Source: CBDCMJ01 sp965224325 (GTDB lineage: Bacteria; Chloroflexota; Dehalococcoidia; Lucifugimonadales; UBA3495). From it: 64,000 nt of DNA. Within the stretch, counting starts at the first letter, position 1, and every line of letters begins with the position of its first letter. The stretch is taken from positions 62,001-126,000 of the forward strand of contig CBDCYT010000019.1 in assembly GCA_965224325.1 (NCBI GenBank), in the 5' to 3' direction. Positions 16,941 through 26,186 of the stretch are shown piece after piece. The notes below the pieces were generated by a model that saw only the letters and a program-made list of their open reading frames with translations, had not been told where the DNA came from and searched no databases. A program made the position numbers and the translations under genes.

Positions 16941-17300
16941 GACAGATGGGACCTGCCCGAGGAGTTTGCCACGCTGCGGTGCCTGCTGGAGTCCCGGACG
17001 GGACCAAGGGGCAAGCGGGAGTTCGTCCAAGTGCTCAGACTGCTGGAGAACTTCAGCCTGGAAGAGGTGCAATCGGCGGCGCGGGATGCCCTCCGGCTGG
17101 GGGCCCTGAGCTTCGATGCGGTGAAGCACCCGGTGCTCTACCGGCTGGAGGGACAGCCGCCCCGCCTCGACCTGGAGCTCTATCCCTACCTGCCCCGGGT
17201 GAGGGTGAACACCACATCGGCCAGGGACTACATGCCCTTGCTGTCGGGGAGGGCGGCATGGACGACAGGCCGACGCTGCTGCTGGAACACCATGCAGGCG
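16941..17300 (+). pseudogene. IS21 remnant: istA C terminus and first codons of istB
   Basis: The frame reads LPEEFATLRCLLESR, KREFVQVLRLLENFSLEEVQ, LGALSFDAVKHPVLYRLEG and YPYLPRVRVNTTSARDYM, matching the last 105 or so residues of the intact IstA at 33317-34828, then MDDRPTLLLEHH, matching the IstB start. In the remnant the istA stop TGA is changed to TGG. Everything upstream and downstream is lost, so it is immobile. Confidence 0.85.
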
Positions 17301-17359
17301 GTACAAAGACCTGGGGCAGGCCACGGCCAACGGCCATGGGACCCCGTTTTAGTTTGAGT

Positions 17360-18598
17360 TCAAGAAGACGCGGCCGGTAACCCGAACTCCTTTCGTATGG
17401 CGTTAACCAACGGCCAGTAATCGTTCTGGACAAAGGTTGCTACGGCCAGCTCTACTTGGTGCCTGCCCTGCTGATAATCAGGCTCGGAGGAGCCGCCTTT
17501 GTCCATGAGCCTCCTGCTGTAAAGTGTGTGCCAGGTTCCGCTCAATTTGTGAGTGCGGCGCATCATCACGCCTGGAACGGCATCGGGCGTCTGCGCGAGT
17601 TGGAACAAACGCCGACGTGTCGCCTCGGGTCCGGGACCCAACATCAAAGTAAGAACTCTTTCGCGGTATTTCACCTCGAACAGCACCATGCGGCCCGACG
17701 ATGTCCACCCTTGCCCCTGCAGGAGTTCCGGTATCTCCTCTAGTTCAGGGGCGTAAAATCGGTGATACCATTTGCTATTGATATCAGGCATCAACAATGA
17801 CTGATGGTGAGCCATGCTCCCGTCGAGGACATCCCATCCTTTTACTTCGAAAGTGGCCCTTGCCCGGATAATCAAGTCGATCGCTTCCCGGTGTTTTTCG
17901 TAAATCTGTAGGGCCAGTGCATCAATATTGTCGTTAGTGGTCATCACGTGCCTCCGCAAGGTGCGGGCATACTGCTCCAAGAAACCTGCGACGCTCGCGC
18001 TTATTGTGGATCCTCGGCTCTTAAGGGTTCGCTCTATGAGCCCGGCGACTTGCTCATAACCCAAAGCAACGTAACGGTCAGAGTCGAGTTCCGCCTCTGG
18101 TTCAATGCCGTCCGGTGTGAGGAAAATCGGGAACGGAACCAGATCCTCGTATTCGCGTTCCACGATGGAGAGGTATCTGGAAAGTTGATTTGAGTGCTCT
18201 GAAGCACCAATTTTGTTTTCTACGATGCAGATAAACTCGTCGTCTTGGCTTATCAGTAGGATATCAATGTTGTGCCGCTCGGTGGCTACCTCAACGTTGA
18301 CCAGTTCCCAGCCATCTACGTCAACTGGACTGGCGGCGGCGATGCCATCGTCGTGAGCCTTCGCCGCCGCCGCCGAAAGGAATCGGCGAAGGAAATAGTC
18401 TCGCAGCCCGTGAGAGCCCCTTGGGTCTAGGAGCCACCCAAGGAGCGCAGAATGCTGGGGCTCCCGCCGTTCGATTTTGAGCACGTCGAACAGGTTGAAT
18501 TCGGCGAGCAGGTCCTCAAGGTGCTCGAGGTCTTCATCCAAGATGAGCTTCTGCAGTATCTCTTCCGATGGCACCTCAGCAGGTGTTAGATTCGTCAT
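17360..18598 (-). CDS. PD-(D/E)XK nuclease-superfamily protein
   Basis: The 412-residue protein has the signature of the PDDEXK_4 family often found in defence islands. HSALLGWLLDPRGSHGL (about residues 49-65) supplies the helical acidic motif, and NIDILLISQDDEFICIVENK gives Asp112 and Glu127-x-Lys129, the metal-binding nuclease core. The C-terminal half (NIDALALQIYEKHREAIDLI onward) is a helical domain of unknown target. It is preceded by its own leader region and followed by the IS21 remnant. Role by context: restriction of foreign DNA. Confidence 0.75.
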   Translation of the reverse strand: MTNLTPAEVPSEEILQKLILDEDLEHLEDLLAEFNLFDVLKIERREPQHSALLGWLLDPRGSHGLRDYFLRRFLSAAAAKAHDDGIAAASPVDVDGWELVNVEVATERHNIDILLISQDDEFICIVENKIGASEHSNQLSRYLSIVEREYEDLVPFPIFLTPDGIEPEAELDSDRYVALGYEQVAGLIERTLKSRGSTISASVAGFLEQYARTLRRHVMTTNDNIDALALQIYEKHREAIDLIIRARATFEVKGWDVLDGSMAHHQSLLMPDINSKWYHRFYAPELEEIPELLQGQGWTSSGRMVLFEVKYRERVLTLMLGPGPEATRRRLFQLAQTPDAVPGVMMRRTHKLSGTWHTLYSRRLMDKGGSSEPDYQQGRHQVELAVATFVQNDYWPLVNAIRKEFGLPAASS

Positions 18599-19139
18599 GG
18601 CAACCTATCCTCAGGAAAGTGTTCCACTGCTACACGGCAATGCTTGAGAGAAGATTGGCACACCACAGGGGTGGTCCCTCTGTTGCATCGGTTGAAGACA
18701 CTCGTGACTCGATAAATGTCTTGGCTCTTTTCCTCGTAGTAGGTAACAATGGGTTTGTCCCGGATGGCCTGCTGGGGGCGGTCCAGTGCTGATTGTCTAC
18801 CTGCAGACCAACCACCACCCTGGTAGGGCGACTGCGCTCCGACCCCAGTCGCTTTAGATATTTGCCTTGGTCGATCTTGATACTCTGTGCGCGGCGAGCC
18901 GCCGGTAAGAGGTTGGCTAGGTAGGCCTATCCAACCGGAAGCCGCACAGTCACCGTAACTGCCCTACGATATCGCCCCCCCGGTCTCTCCAGGCTGGTTT
19001 ATAACCTGATCGGGAATGTAGTTTATTCTGGCCAGTGCACCCGTTTTCCGCGGCCAAAGATTATCCTGTTTTGAACCAGCTTTGTGGGGCGGGTCGGTTC
19101 CGTTTGCTTGTAATTGATGGCCTAGGGTAGCATCCCCGC
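18599..19139. other. Intergenic region between divergent genes
   Basis: No supported gene. Near 19094 it contains GGTTCCGTTTGCTT, also found at 31358 and, inverted, near 31414-31427. It probably holds the promoters of the nuclease gene and of the lost methyltransferase. Confidence 0.4.
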
Positions 19140-19205
19140 ATGGCTGAAATCAACGTCGCCAACCGCACGCTGTTTCACGGGGATAATTTAGAGTTTCTCC
19201 CCGGA
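19140..19205 (+). pseudogene. N-terminal scrap of a DNA adenine methyltransferase
   Basis: The first 22 codons read VANRTLFHGDNLEFLPG, the typical opening of beta-type DNA methyltransferases (NRTLFHGDNLEFLRG, followed normally by a DPPF/DPPY block). Homology stops at LPG and a lipoprotein start follows. It could be the lost front of a type III-like mod gene such as the headless one at 36662, but this cannot be shown here. Confidence 0.5.
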
Positions 19206-19217
19206 AGGAATCCGTCG

Positions 19218-19669
19218 ATGGCCCGTGTCTTACTTGGGTGCCTACTCGGTTGTCTCTTGGTTGTGGGTATCTTGGGCTGTGGGGATAGCGAGGCGGAAAG
19301 AAGGGCTCAGGCCTTGAACGTAGCACAGGGCTGGACTGAGACGAGCACTGAAACGGTCGTCGCTGAAATCGTGACCCTGGCGACCGCCGGCATCCCCGGG
19401 GCCTCGCTATTCGACACGCTCATAGCTAGTCAGATCGCCGACTTCCTCGAGTGGGAGTACTCGGACCCCGTGGAGGTATCCGAGGGCATCTATAGGGTCA
19501 CCACGACTGTTCAACCGGGTTATCGCTGGACCTGCCGCTGTTGGGCACCAAGGCTTACGAGGCAAGACTACCCTTTGACCTAGACGTGGACTTGAGTACC
19601 GAATCAGTGACTCGATGGTCGGCGGATTTTGACAGCGCGTGGGTGGGAGAGGTCGAGTTAGACCCCTAG
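19218..19669 (+). pseudogene. Small lipoprotein gene with a frameshift
   Basis: ATG 19218 opens MARVLLGCLLGCLLVVGILG followed by Cys, a lipoprotein signal with lipobox GILGC. The mature part reads EIVTLATAGIPGASLFDTLI and YSDPVEVSEGIYRVTTTVQ. After TTVQ the frame is lost, but the next frame continues sensibly (LDLPLLGTKAYEARLPFDLD, ADFDSAWVGEVELDP) to TAG at 19667. A one-base shift near 19520 would give about 149 residues. The stop lies within the CTAG target site of the adjoining IS5 element. Confidence 0.6.
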
Positions 19670-20875
19670 GGATACTCTGAACAAGGCCGTCATAGTCTGG
19701 ATTGTCATAGCCGAGGCAACGATGGGGGTGAGAACCGCCTCACGAGGCTTGTTGGGCCGGGCTTGGTCCCGCTGATCGCACCCTGCGGTGGCCGATGCGG
19801 GCTTGATACTGCCGGAAAGGCCGGTCCGGAGCTGTTGGCTCGCGCACTACGCCGCCAGATGGCGCTGGGCCGTCAGCAGGTTGCCCAGTCCCAGTAGCAT
19901 CGCCAGCCGCTCCGTGTTCTTGACCAGTCCGCGGTAGCGAACCCTGGCGTATCCGAACTGCCGCTTCACCCTCAGGAAAGGGTGCTCCACCATTGCCCTC
20001 ACCTGCGCTTTGAGCCTCTCCAGCACGGCCTCCTCACTCCCAGGCTCCAAGCCCCTGCGTTTCCCGGGTCGCATCGCCACCTGCCAGTCCACCTCCCGCT
20101 CCCGGTTCTCCTCCCGCTTCCCAACCCCCTGATACCCGGCATCGCCCCACACCACCGTCTCCCCGCCGTGCAGCAGATTGTGCGCCTCCGTAACGTCGTG
20201 CGCGTTGGCCGCCGTCGTGCTCATGCTGTGCACCAGCCCCGTTTCCGAGTCCACCCCGATGTGCACCTTCATCCCAAAATGCCACTGGTTCCCCTTCTTG
20301 GTCTGGTGCATCTCAGGGTCCCGCTCCCCAGACCGGTTCTTGGTCGACGACGGCGCCTCTATGATGCTGGCGTCCACGATGGTCCCCTCCCGTAACCGCA
20401 GCCCCTGCGACTCCAGGTGGGCGTTGATCTCCTCGAACAGTACTTTGCCCAACTCGTTCCGCTCCAGGAGATGGCGGAAGTTGAGGATGGTGGTCTCGTC
20501 GGGCAGGGCGTCCGACATCCTGAGCCCAGCGAACTGCCGGACCGATTCGGCCTCGTAGAGCAGATCTTCCATGCCAGGATCGCTGAGGTTGTAGCAGAGT
20601 TGCACACAGTGTACCCGCAGCATCACCGCCAGAGGGTAGGGCCGGCGGCCCTTGCCTGCCTTGGGGTAGAAGGGCTGGATGCGTTCCTCCAGATGCTGCC
20701 AGGGAACCAGGAAGTCCATACGTTCCAGAAACAGTTCCCGACGAGTCTTGCGCTTCTTGCCCTGGAATTCCAGGTCCGCAAAGGTCGGTTGGTCCATCTC
20801 TGCTCTCACCCACGTCCGGATTCGGGTCTGCCAGCCTTACTATGCCATATCACCCAGAACTTGTTCAGAGTATCC
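19670..20875 (-). mobile_element. IS5-family insertion sequence, complete
   Basis: A 1206-bp element bounded by perfect inverted repeats GGATACTCTGAACAAG (left, 19670) and its complement (right end 20875), flanked by a CTAG direct repeat at 19666-19669 and 20876-20879. A four-base CTAG duplication is typical of some IS5 subgroups. One transposase gene, minus strand. Confidence 0.93.
19847..20797 (-). CDS. IS5-family transposase
   Basis: The protein has the IS5 layout: an N-terminal DUF772-type region (PLAVMLRVHCVQLCYNLSDP, LPDETTILNFRHLLE) and the DDE domain with GTIVDASIIEAPSS (Asp), VVWGDAGYQG (Asp) and EHPFLRVKRQFGYARVRYRG (Glu). It looks intact. I prefer the ATG at 20797 (MDQPTFADLEF) over a GTG four codons upstream. 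Confidence 0.93.
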   Translation of the reverse strand: MDQPTFADLEFQGKKRKTRRELFLERMDFLVPWQHLEERIQPFYPKAGKGRRPYPLAVMLRVHCVQLCYNLSDPGMEDLLYEAESVRQFAGLRMSDALPDETTILNFRHLLERNELGKVLFEEINAHLESQGLRLREGTIVDASIIEAPSSTKNRSGERDPEMHQTKKGNQWHFGMKVHIGVDSETGLVHSMSTTAANAHDVTEAHNLLHGGETVVWGDAGYQGVGKREENREREVDWQVAMRPGKRRGLEPGSEEAVLERLKAQVRAMVEHPFLRVKRQFGYARVRYRGLVKNTERLAMLLGLGNLLTAQRHLAA

Positions 20876-20881
20876 CTAGCC

Positions 20882-22593
20882 TTAGCCCGAATCCACCGAA
20901 GGGGCGGGTATTGGGGGTCTGGTGAATGGGTGAACGGTGCTCTCGTGAATCTGGAATAATGGTTTTTGAACGGAAAACCAGCCAGAAAGAAGGAGCGCCT
21001 GATAGATGCTACCACGCAACCACCCCGGCCGCATCCGTGTCTCCTTCGACGACCACCGCTTGGTGGCCAATGCCGGGTTGCTGCTGCCTGCCAGCCTGGC
21101 CCTCCGCCTGGGTCTGGGTGAACTGGTGGACCGCCACGTTGACCTGGGAGATGCGCCGGGCCGGGCCAACCCCGGGGACAAGCTGATGACGCTGGTGGCC
21201 TCCGCCCTGGCTGGGGGCGACTGCATCGACGACGCCGAGGCGCTGCGTTCCGGCAGCACCGGACGGGTGCTGGGGTGCGTGGTCAAGGCGCCGTCCACCC
21301 TGGGAACCTTCCTGCGCAGCTTCCGGTGGGGTCACGTCCGTCAACTGGACCGGGTGAGCCGGGAACTGCTGGCCCGGGCCTGGGCCGCCGGTGGTGGACT
21401 TGGCGACGGGCCGTTGACCATCGACCTGGACTCCACCATCTGCGAGACCTACGGACTGGGCAAGGAGGGAGCGCGCCGCCACGGTTACACCGGCCAGCGG
21501 GGCTATCACCCGCTGCCGGCCGTCACCGGTGAGGTTCTGATGGCCCGGCTGCGTGAGGGCCGGTCCAACACCGCCCGAGGCGCCGCCCACTTCATGCGGG
21601 AGACGCTGGGCCGCGTGCGTTATGCCGGGGCCAGGGGTCAACTCACGGTGCGGGCCGGCAGCGGCTTCTACACCCATTCCATCGTCGCCGTCTGCCGCAA
21701 GATGGGTGTCCGCTTCTCCAGCACCGTGCGCCAGCACCGGAGCCTCCGAAATCTCATCGAGGCCATACCCGAGAGGGAATGGAGGCCCATCCCCTACTGG
21801 ATGGAGGGCGCCGCCGCCGTGGCCGAGGCTGAATACACCCCTTTCCAGGGTGAACCCGGCGCCGCAACCGTGCGTCTCATCGTCCGCCGGGTGAAGCCCA
21901 CGCCCGGCTCCCAACTGGCCCTGTTCGCCAAATACAGCTATCACGCCTGCATCACCGGCCGGCAGGGAGACATCCTGGAACTGGAGGCCGGCCACCTTCG
22001 CCACGCCGAGATCGAGAACGCCATCCGGGACCTGAAGTACGGTGCCGGCCTCAACCATCTCCCCTCGGGCCGCTTCGCCGCCAACGCCGCCTGGCTGGCC
22101 GTCCAGGTGATGGCCCACAACTTGGCCCGCTGGACGGCGCGCATCGCTCCGGCAGAGCCGGCGGCAACCACCAAGACCATTAGGCGACGCTTCTTCTCCC
22201 TGGCCGGACGCATCACCCGCAAGGCCCGCCGCCTCACCCTGCATCTGCCCCAAGGCTGGCCCTGGGAAAACCGGTTCAACAGCGCCCTGGCCCGATTGCG
22301 TGCCCTGCCACTCCCTTCCTGACGTCCTCGTCAGCCACCGGACCGCCCACCGGCCAACTGAAGGCCCCCACTGAGTCGCGCCCAGGCCGGGCCGCGATTG
22401 TTTCCTCTTGTAGATGACCCGCCGGTCTCCCCCGTCGCCGCCACCCCAGGACCGTCAACTTCCCATTGAAGGGGCTTCCAAACCCCGCGCCCAGAGAAAT
22501 CCATCGGGATGAAAGCCGCACCATCCTTTCACCCCGCCCCTCAGCCCTTCCCACATCGCCATGACCGCATCCCTTCGGTGGATTCGGGTTTAG
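20882..22593 (+). mobile_element. IS1380-family insertion sequence, copy 1
   Basis: Inverted repeats: left TAGCCCGAATCCACCGAAGG (from 20883) and right CCTTCGGTGGATTCGGG (from 22572). The element lies three bases after the IS5 target duplication. Its right end sits inside a leucine-rich-repeat gene whose left half is not on the other side, so deletion or rearrangement has occurred. Confidence 0.85.
21006..22322 (+). CDS. IS1380-family transposase with a changed catalytic Asp
   Basis: A full-length 438-residue transposase: VSFDDHRLVANAGLLLPASL (N-terminal), first Asp in LTIDLDSTICETYG, Glu in RHAEIENAIRDLKYG, then GLNHLPSGRFAANAAWLAVQ and a basic C terminus. The second catalytic site, normally VRADSGFY (as in the truncated copy at 30348), reads VRAGSGFY: Asp has become Gly. 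If that Asp is essential, this copy is catalytically dead although otherwise complete. Confidence 0.9.
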   Translation: MLPRNHPGRIRVSFDDHRLVANAGLLLPASLALRLGLGELVDRHVDLGDAPGRANPGDKLMTLVASALAGGDCIDDAEALRSGSTGRVLGCVVKAPSTLGTFLRSFRWGHVRQLDRVSRELLARAWAAGGGLGDGPLTIDLDSTICETYGLGKEGARRHGYTGQRGYHPLPAVTGEVLMARLREGRSNTARGAAHFMRETLGRVRYAGARGQLTVRAGSGFYTHSIVAVCRKMGVRFSSTVRQHRSLRNLIEAIPEREWRPIPYWMEGAAAVAEAEYTPFQGEPGAATVRLIVRRVKPTPGSQLALFAKYSYHACITGRQGDILELEAGHLRHAEIENAIRDLKYGAGLNHLPSGRFAANAAWLAVQVMAHNLARWTARIAPAEPAATTKTIRRRFFSLAGRITRKARRLTLHLPQGWPWENRFNSALARLRALPLPS

Positions 22594-22597
22594 ACTG

Positions 22598-23566
22598 AAT
22601 CAGTTGACCGGGAGTATTCCTTCGGAGCTTGGTAACCTCGTGAACCTCATACACCTGGGCCTAACGGGCAATCAGCTAAGCGGCGAGATACCGCCTGAGT
22701 TGGGCAACCTATCCAACTTGACGTCTCTGGGGCTAAAAGGCAACCGCCTGACTGGTTGCGTACCGGAGGATTTGTATGACACTTTGGGGCCGAAGAGATA
22801 CAATTTGGGAGACCTGTGGTTCTGCAACGTCGAGCTTCCTCCCAACACACCAACTGCGGCGCCTACGCCTGTACCGACCGCCATCATAGTTGCCGCCGTC
22901 GCACCTGACCCGACCGCTATATCGGCTGCCACAACCGCGGCTGCGGTTGTTAGCATTGTTGTCACACCAATTGCCCGGCCTGCCGCCACGGCTGCGCCGT
23001 TGGCCCCAACCTCCAGCTCAGCGGCGATTGACAGCTTCAACAACGACAGTATGGAGGCCTTCTTGTCGGAGTTTTCAGCTGACGAGGGGTCATGCGTCGT
23101 CGATAAGGTCGAGGACTCTTATCTCAATTCGATTCTGGTCAACCCGTACAGCTTTGGTGCCCCCGAGGAAGTGTGGGCAGGATTCATCCAATGCCTGGGG
23201 GACCAGTCCCTTCTCAGGCTGCTGTTTAGCGGTTACCAGGGCGGGTTGTCTTTCCCCTACACGGAAGACTATTTCGAAGACCTCAGCGACGGCACCTGGC
23301 AATGCATTCGTGATGGGTTCGGTGCTCTGGAAATGAGCGGTCTGGTTGCCTCCGACCCAACGGTCTTCGATTCCATTCGCTTCTCGGGAAAGACCTTGAC
23401 GACTCCTTGCTTGAGCGATGAAGAGTGGACATATCTGTTGCAAACGGGGCAAGAGCGGGAAGAGGACGCCGTTAACTTAGAAACATTCAGATGCCTAGCA
23501 GTCAGTCAACTTTGGAATCGAAAGGGTAAAGGCGGTGAAGTTTGGATCGGGCGTCCTGGGTTTTGA
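22598..23566 (+). pseudogene. Leucine-rich-repeat protein, beheaded by IS1380
   Basis: Directly after the IS1380 end the frame reads NQLTGSIPSELGNLVNLIHL and NQLSGEIPPELGNLSNLTSL, two plant-type LRR units (LxxNxLxGxIPxELGNLxNLxxL). These are followed by CVPEDLYD, an Ala/Thr/Pro linker (about residues 80-145) and a Cys-containing helical tail. The 5' part is lost to the insertion. The 3' end runs into the IS630 element from about 23504, so the native C terminus is probably also missing. LRR plus a Pro/Thr linker suggests a secreted or surface protein. Confidence 0.7.
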
Positions 23567-24158
23567 ACCGCCACTTGATACCAACTCGGGCGGCGTTGCG
23601 CTCCCGCACCAGTGCCTGGACTTCCCTCCCGAGCGCATCCTCGTCGGGGAGCCGCTGCTTCAGGCAGCAGCGGGACAGCACGCTGAACTCGATTTCCGCC
23701 ATATTCAACCAACTCCCGTGCTTCGGGGTGTAGTGGAACTCCAGCCGTTTCGCAATCCGCCGGGCATCGGCCGCTGGGAACGTCTCGTACAGCGACGCCG
23801 CGCGGTGGGTGTTGAGATTGTCCAGGACCACCCGCACCTCCGGGACCTCCGGATAGGCTTCATCCACCAGCCAGCGCATCTGGTGGGCGAAGTCCCCCGT
23901 GGTGCGCCGCTGGGTCACCGCCACCTGCCGCCACCCGGCCAGCGGCTCGCAGGCCAGGAACAGATTGCGGGCGCCTTCCCGCCGGTATTCGTAGTCCTGC
24001 CGCAGGGGAAGTCCAGGCCGGGGCGGCAGAGAGGGCCGGGTCTCCGCCAGCAACTGGGTCGAGGTCTCGTCAAAGCAGACCACCGGACGCTGGGGGTCAT
24101 ACGGTTCGGCGTACAGGTCCAGCACGTCCTCCATGTTGGCCACGAACTCGGCGCTCAC
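23502..24158 (-). CDS. IS630-family transposase, DDE part (ORF B)
   Basis: It carries the catalytic core: VVCFDETSTQLL (first Asp), VRVVLDNLNTHR (second Asp) and GSWLNMAEIEFSVLSRCCLK (Glu), the classic IS630 signature. Homology begins earlier than the annotated start: in this frame the bases after the A7 run encode NVLKPWQKQEWCIPKVSAEF, so the functional product is presumably an ORF A-B fusion made by -1 frameshifting. The C-terminal DSKVD overlaps the left inverted repeat. Confidence 0.85.
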   Translation of the reverse strand: MSAEFVANMEDVLDLYAEPYDPQRPVVCFDETSTQLLAETRPSLPPRPGLPLRQDYEYRREGARNLFLACEPLAGWRQVAVTQRRTTGDFAHQMRWLVDEAYPEVPEVRVVLDNLNTHRAASLYETFPAADARRIAKRLEFHYTPKHGSWLNMAEIEFSVLSRCCLKQRLPDEDALGREVQALVRERNAARVGIKWRFKTQDARSKLHRLYPFDSKVD

Positions 24159-24713
24159 CTTGGGGATGCACCACTCCTGCTTCTGCCACGGCTTGAGAAC
24201 GTTTTTTTGAGACGCTTACGCACTCCCTCGTGGGACATGGAGGACGCCAGCCCCAGTTCCACCACCTTGCCAGCCAGCAGGCGCAGGGTCCAGTGATCGT
24301 GGCCCTCCGGCGCTGGACTGCAGGCCAACGCGATGAGGTGGGCTTCGCTCCGGTCGTCCAACTTCCGATGCCGGTTGACCTGGCGCCGGTCCCACAGGGC
24401 CCCGTCCAACCCTTCCTCGGTAAAGCGCTGCTTAATCCGGTACACGGTGCCCAGCGCCACATCCAGCGCCTCGGCCACCTTGGGAGCGGCCCAACTGCCG
24501 TCGCTCTTGAGGAGAATCCGCGCCCTAGCGGTCACTCGGGCCGAGCTTTTCCCAACCCGAATCAGATTCTGGAGTTCTTCCCGTTGTTCCAGCGCCAGCC
24601 GCACGGCGTACTTGTCCCTGATCATCACTGCCACCCCCGCCATCAACATTTCCCATCAGGCAGGATAACAAAATTGGTTTATTTATTGAACAAATGCTAA
24701 AACCAAGTTGACT
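23504..24713 (-). mobile_element. IS630-family insertion sequence with split transposase
   Basis: AGTCAACTT (left, 23504) and AAGTTGACT (right, ending 24713) are inverted ends. Inside are two overlapping minus-strand frames that together make one IS630 transposase. It is unrelated at sequence level to the IS630 copy at the left window edge. Confidence 0.75.
24155..24649 (-). CDS. IS630-family transposase, DNA-binding part (ORF A)
   Basis: A helix-turn-helix half of 164 residues: VTARARILLKSDGSWAAPKV, EALDVALGTVYRIKQRFTEE, GLDGALWDRRQVNRHRKLDD. Its last meaningful residues are VRKRLKK at a run of seven A (minus strand, 24202-24208). After that the frame is nonsense (TFSSRGRSRS) while the -1 frame continues the transposase. 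Slippage on A6-A7 is known in IS630 elements; a mutation or sequencing indel is the alternative. Confidence 0.8.
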   Translation of the reverse strand: MLMAGVAVMIRDKYAVRLALEQREELQNLIRVGKSSARVTARARILLKSDGSWAAPKVAEALDVALGTVYRIKQRFTEEGLDGALWDRRQVNRHRKLDDRSEAHLIALACSPAPEGHDHWTLRLLAGKVVELGLASSMSHEGVRKRLKKTFSSRGRSRSGASPR

Positions 24714-24731
24714 ATCGAGTAACTGAGGTTT

Positions 24732-26186
24732 TCACGCGCCGGTCGCGGCCGTTGCCAAGGGCAGATCAAGGGCGCGGTTTCGATCATCGGATGTGGGTAC
24801 CAGTTCGTAACCCAGCTGCGCCGCCCTCCGTTTCGCAGACCGCAATGCTCGTTGATGGTACTGGGCCTCGTAGTAGTCAGCGCCGTCATCCACGTACTGC
24901 TGCCCATAGCGCAGCATGGCGTAGATGATTCTGGCCAGCTTGTGCGCCGTGGCCGTAATGGCCTTGGGCGGTCCCAGCTGCGCCTTCTTGCGGCGCAGGA
25001 ACGCTCCCAACGCACTGTTGGAGCGGTACAGGGCGTTGGCCGCCAGCCGCAGCGCCTTGGCTGCCCGGTTGGCGCTGGGCTTGGTTCGGGAGCTGATGAC
25101 CCTGCCTCCGGTGACCCGGTTATTGGGACTCAATCCCAGCCATGAGGCGAAATGCTTGGCCGTTGGCCATCTTGTCATATCGGTGCCTACCTCGCTGATT
25201 ACGTTCAACGCCGTGTAGGCGTCCACGCCGTTGATCCGGGTCAGGTCCACCCCGGTCATCCGGTACAGGTGGCCGCGGACGTCAAAGCGCGGCGCGTTCC
25301 CCTGGATGCGGTTCCTCCTGGGCTGTTCCGCAGGCGCTGCGCCACCGCTACGGTCGTCAAACTGCCCCATCTGGGTTTCAATCTCCCGGTCGCACTCGGC
25401 AATCTTGGCCTGATACACCCGGTACAACTCCAGGGCCTGGGTCAGCTCGAAGATGTGCTCCTCCCGCCAGTGCCCCTCCAGCGATAGGGCCATGGTCTCC
25501 TCGTCTGCCTTGGTCCTGGGATCCCGAAATTGCGCCAGCTTTCGCGGGTCTCGCTCACCCCCCACGATGGCTTCGAGGATGGTCATCCCGGTCTTGCCGG
25601 TGATGTCGCTGATGACCTGGTGCAGCTTCACGTTCATCTGGGTCAGCGCCTTCTGCATGTGCTGAACATGCTGGGCCGCATATTCCACCAGCATGGCCCG
25701 CTGCCGCAGATAGCTTCTCAACCGCCGGATGTCGGCCTCGGGCCGGAAAGCCGCCGAAAGCAGGCCGTAGGTATGTAGCTGCTGGAGCCACTGGCAGTCC
25801 AGCACGTCGCTCTTGCGTCCGGGCACGTTCTTAATGCGCCGTGGGTCCACCAGCATCACCTGGAACCCCCGCTCCTCCAGGACTCCAAAGAGTGGTATCC
25901 AGTAGACTCCGGTGGACTCCATCGCCACTGTCTCCACACCGCACTCGGCCAGCCAATCGGCCATAAGGTACAAGTCCGCAGTGAACGCGCCAAACTCGCG
26001 CACCGGTTGCTCGCAGCTGTTTTCGGGCACTGCCGCGAAGTGGCTGCCGGCGCCCACGTCCACTCCCGCCGCACCAAAATTCACCCGTGATAGTTCCGCC
26101 GGCAGACCCTCCCGCCTGCTGGAGGCCTTCACTGCCGGGTTGGCCCTACTGCTGTATGTGCTCATCGTCCCATCCGCCATTACCAT
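24732..26186 (-). CDS. IS110-family DEDD recombinase (transposase)
   Basis: The 484-residue protein has the IS110 plan: RuvC-like DEDD domain with AAGVDVGAGSHFAAV (Asp), AMESTGVYWIPLFGVLEERG (Glu) and GRKSDVLDCQWLQQLHTYGL (Asp pair), a long helical segment, then the Tnp20 domain MTGVDLTRINGVDAYTALNV with LGLSPNNRVTGGRVISS, where the catalytic Ser is expected. IS110 enzymes use a bridge RNA encoded in a non-coding end to choose target and donor (family knowledge). The gene looks intact. Confidence 0.92.
   Translation of the reverse strand: MVMADGTMSTYSSRANPAVKASSRREGLPAELSRVNFGAAGVDVGAGSHFAAVPENSCEQPVREFGAFTADLYLMADWLAECGVETVAMESTGVYWIPLFGVLEERGFQVMLVDPRRIKNVPGRKSDVLDCQWLQQLHTYGLLSAAFRPEADIRRLRSYLRQRAMLVEYAAQHVQHMQKALTQMNVKLHQVISDITGKTGMTILEAIVGGERDPRKLAQFRDPRTKADEETMALSLEGHWREEHIFELTQALELYRVYQAKIAECDREIETQMGQFDDRSGGAAPAEQPRRNRIQGNAPRFDVRGHLYRMTGVDLTRINGVDAYTALNVISEVGTDMTRWPTAKHFASWLGLSPNNRVTGGRVISSRTKPSANRAAKALRLAANALYRSNSALGAFLRRKKAQLGPPKAITATAHKLARIIYAMLRYGQQYVDDGADYYEAQYHQRALRSAKRRAAQLGYELVPTSDDRNRALDLPLATAATGA

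Noticed and set aside
21009..22253. A 414-codon open frame antisense to the IS1380 transposase
   Set aside because: Gly/Ala/Gln-rich shadow of a GC-rich gene; the other strand carries clear transposase motifs.
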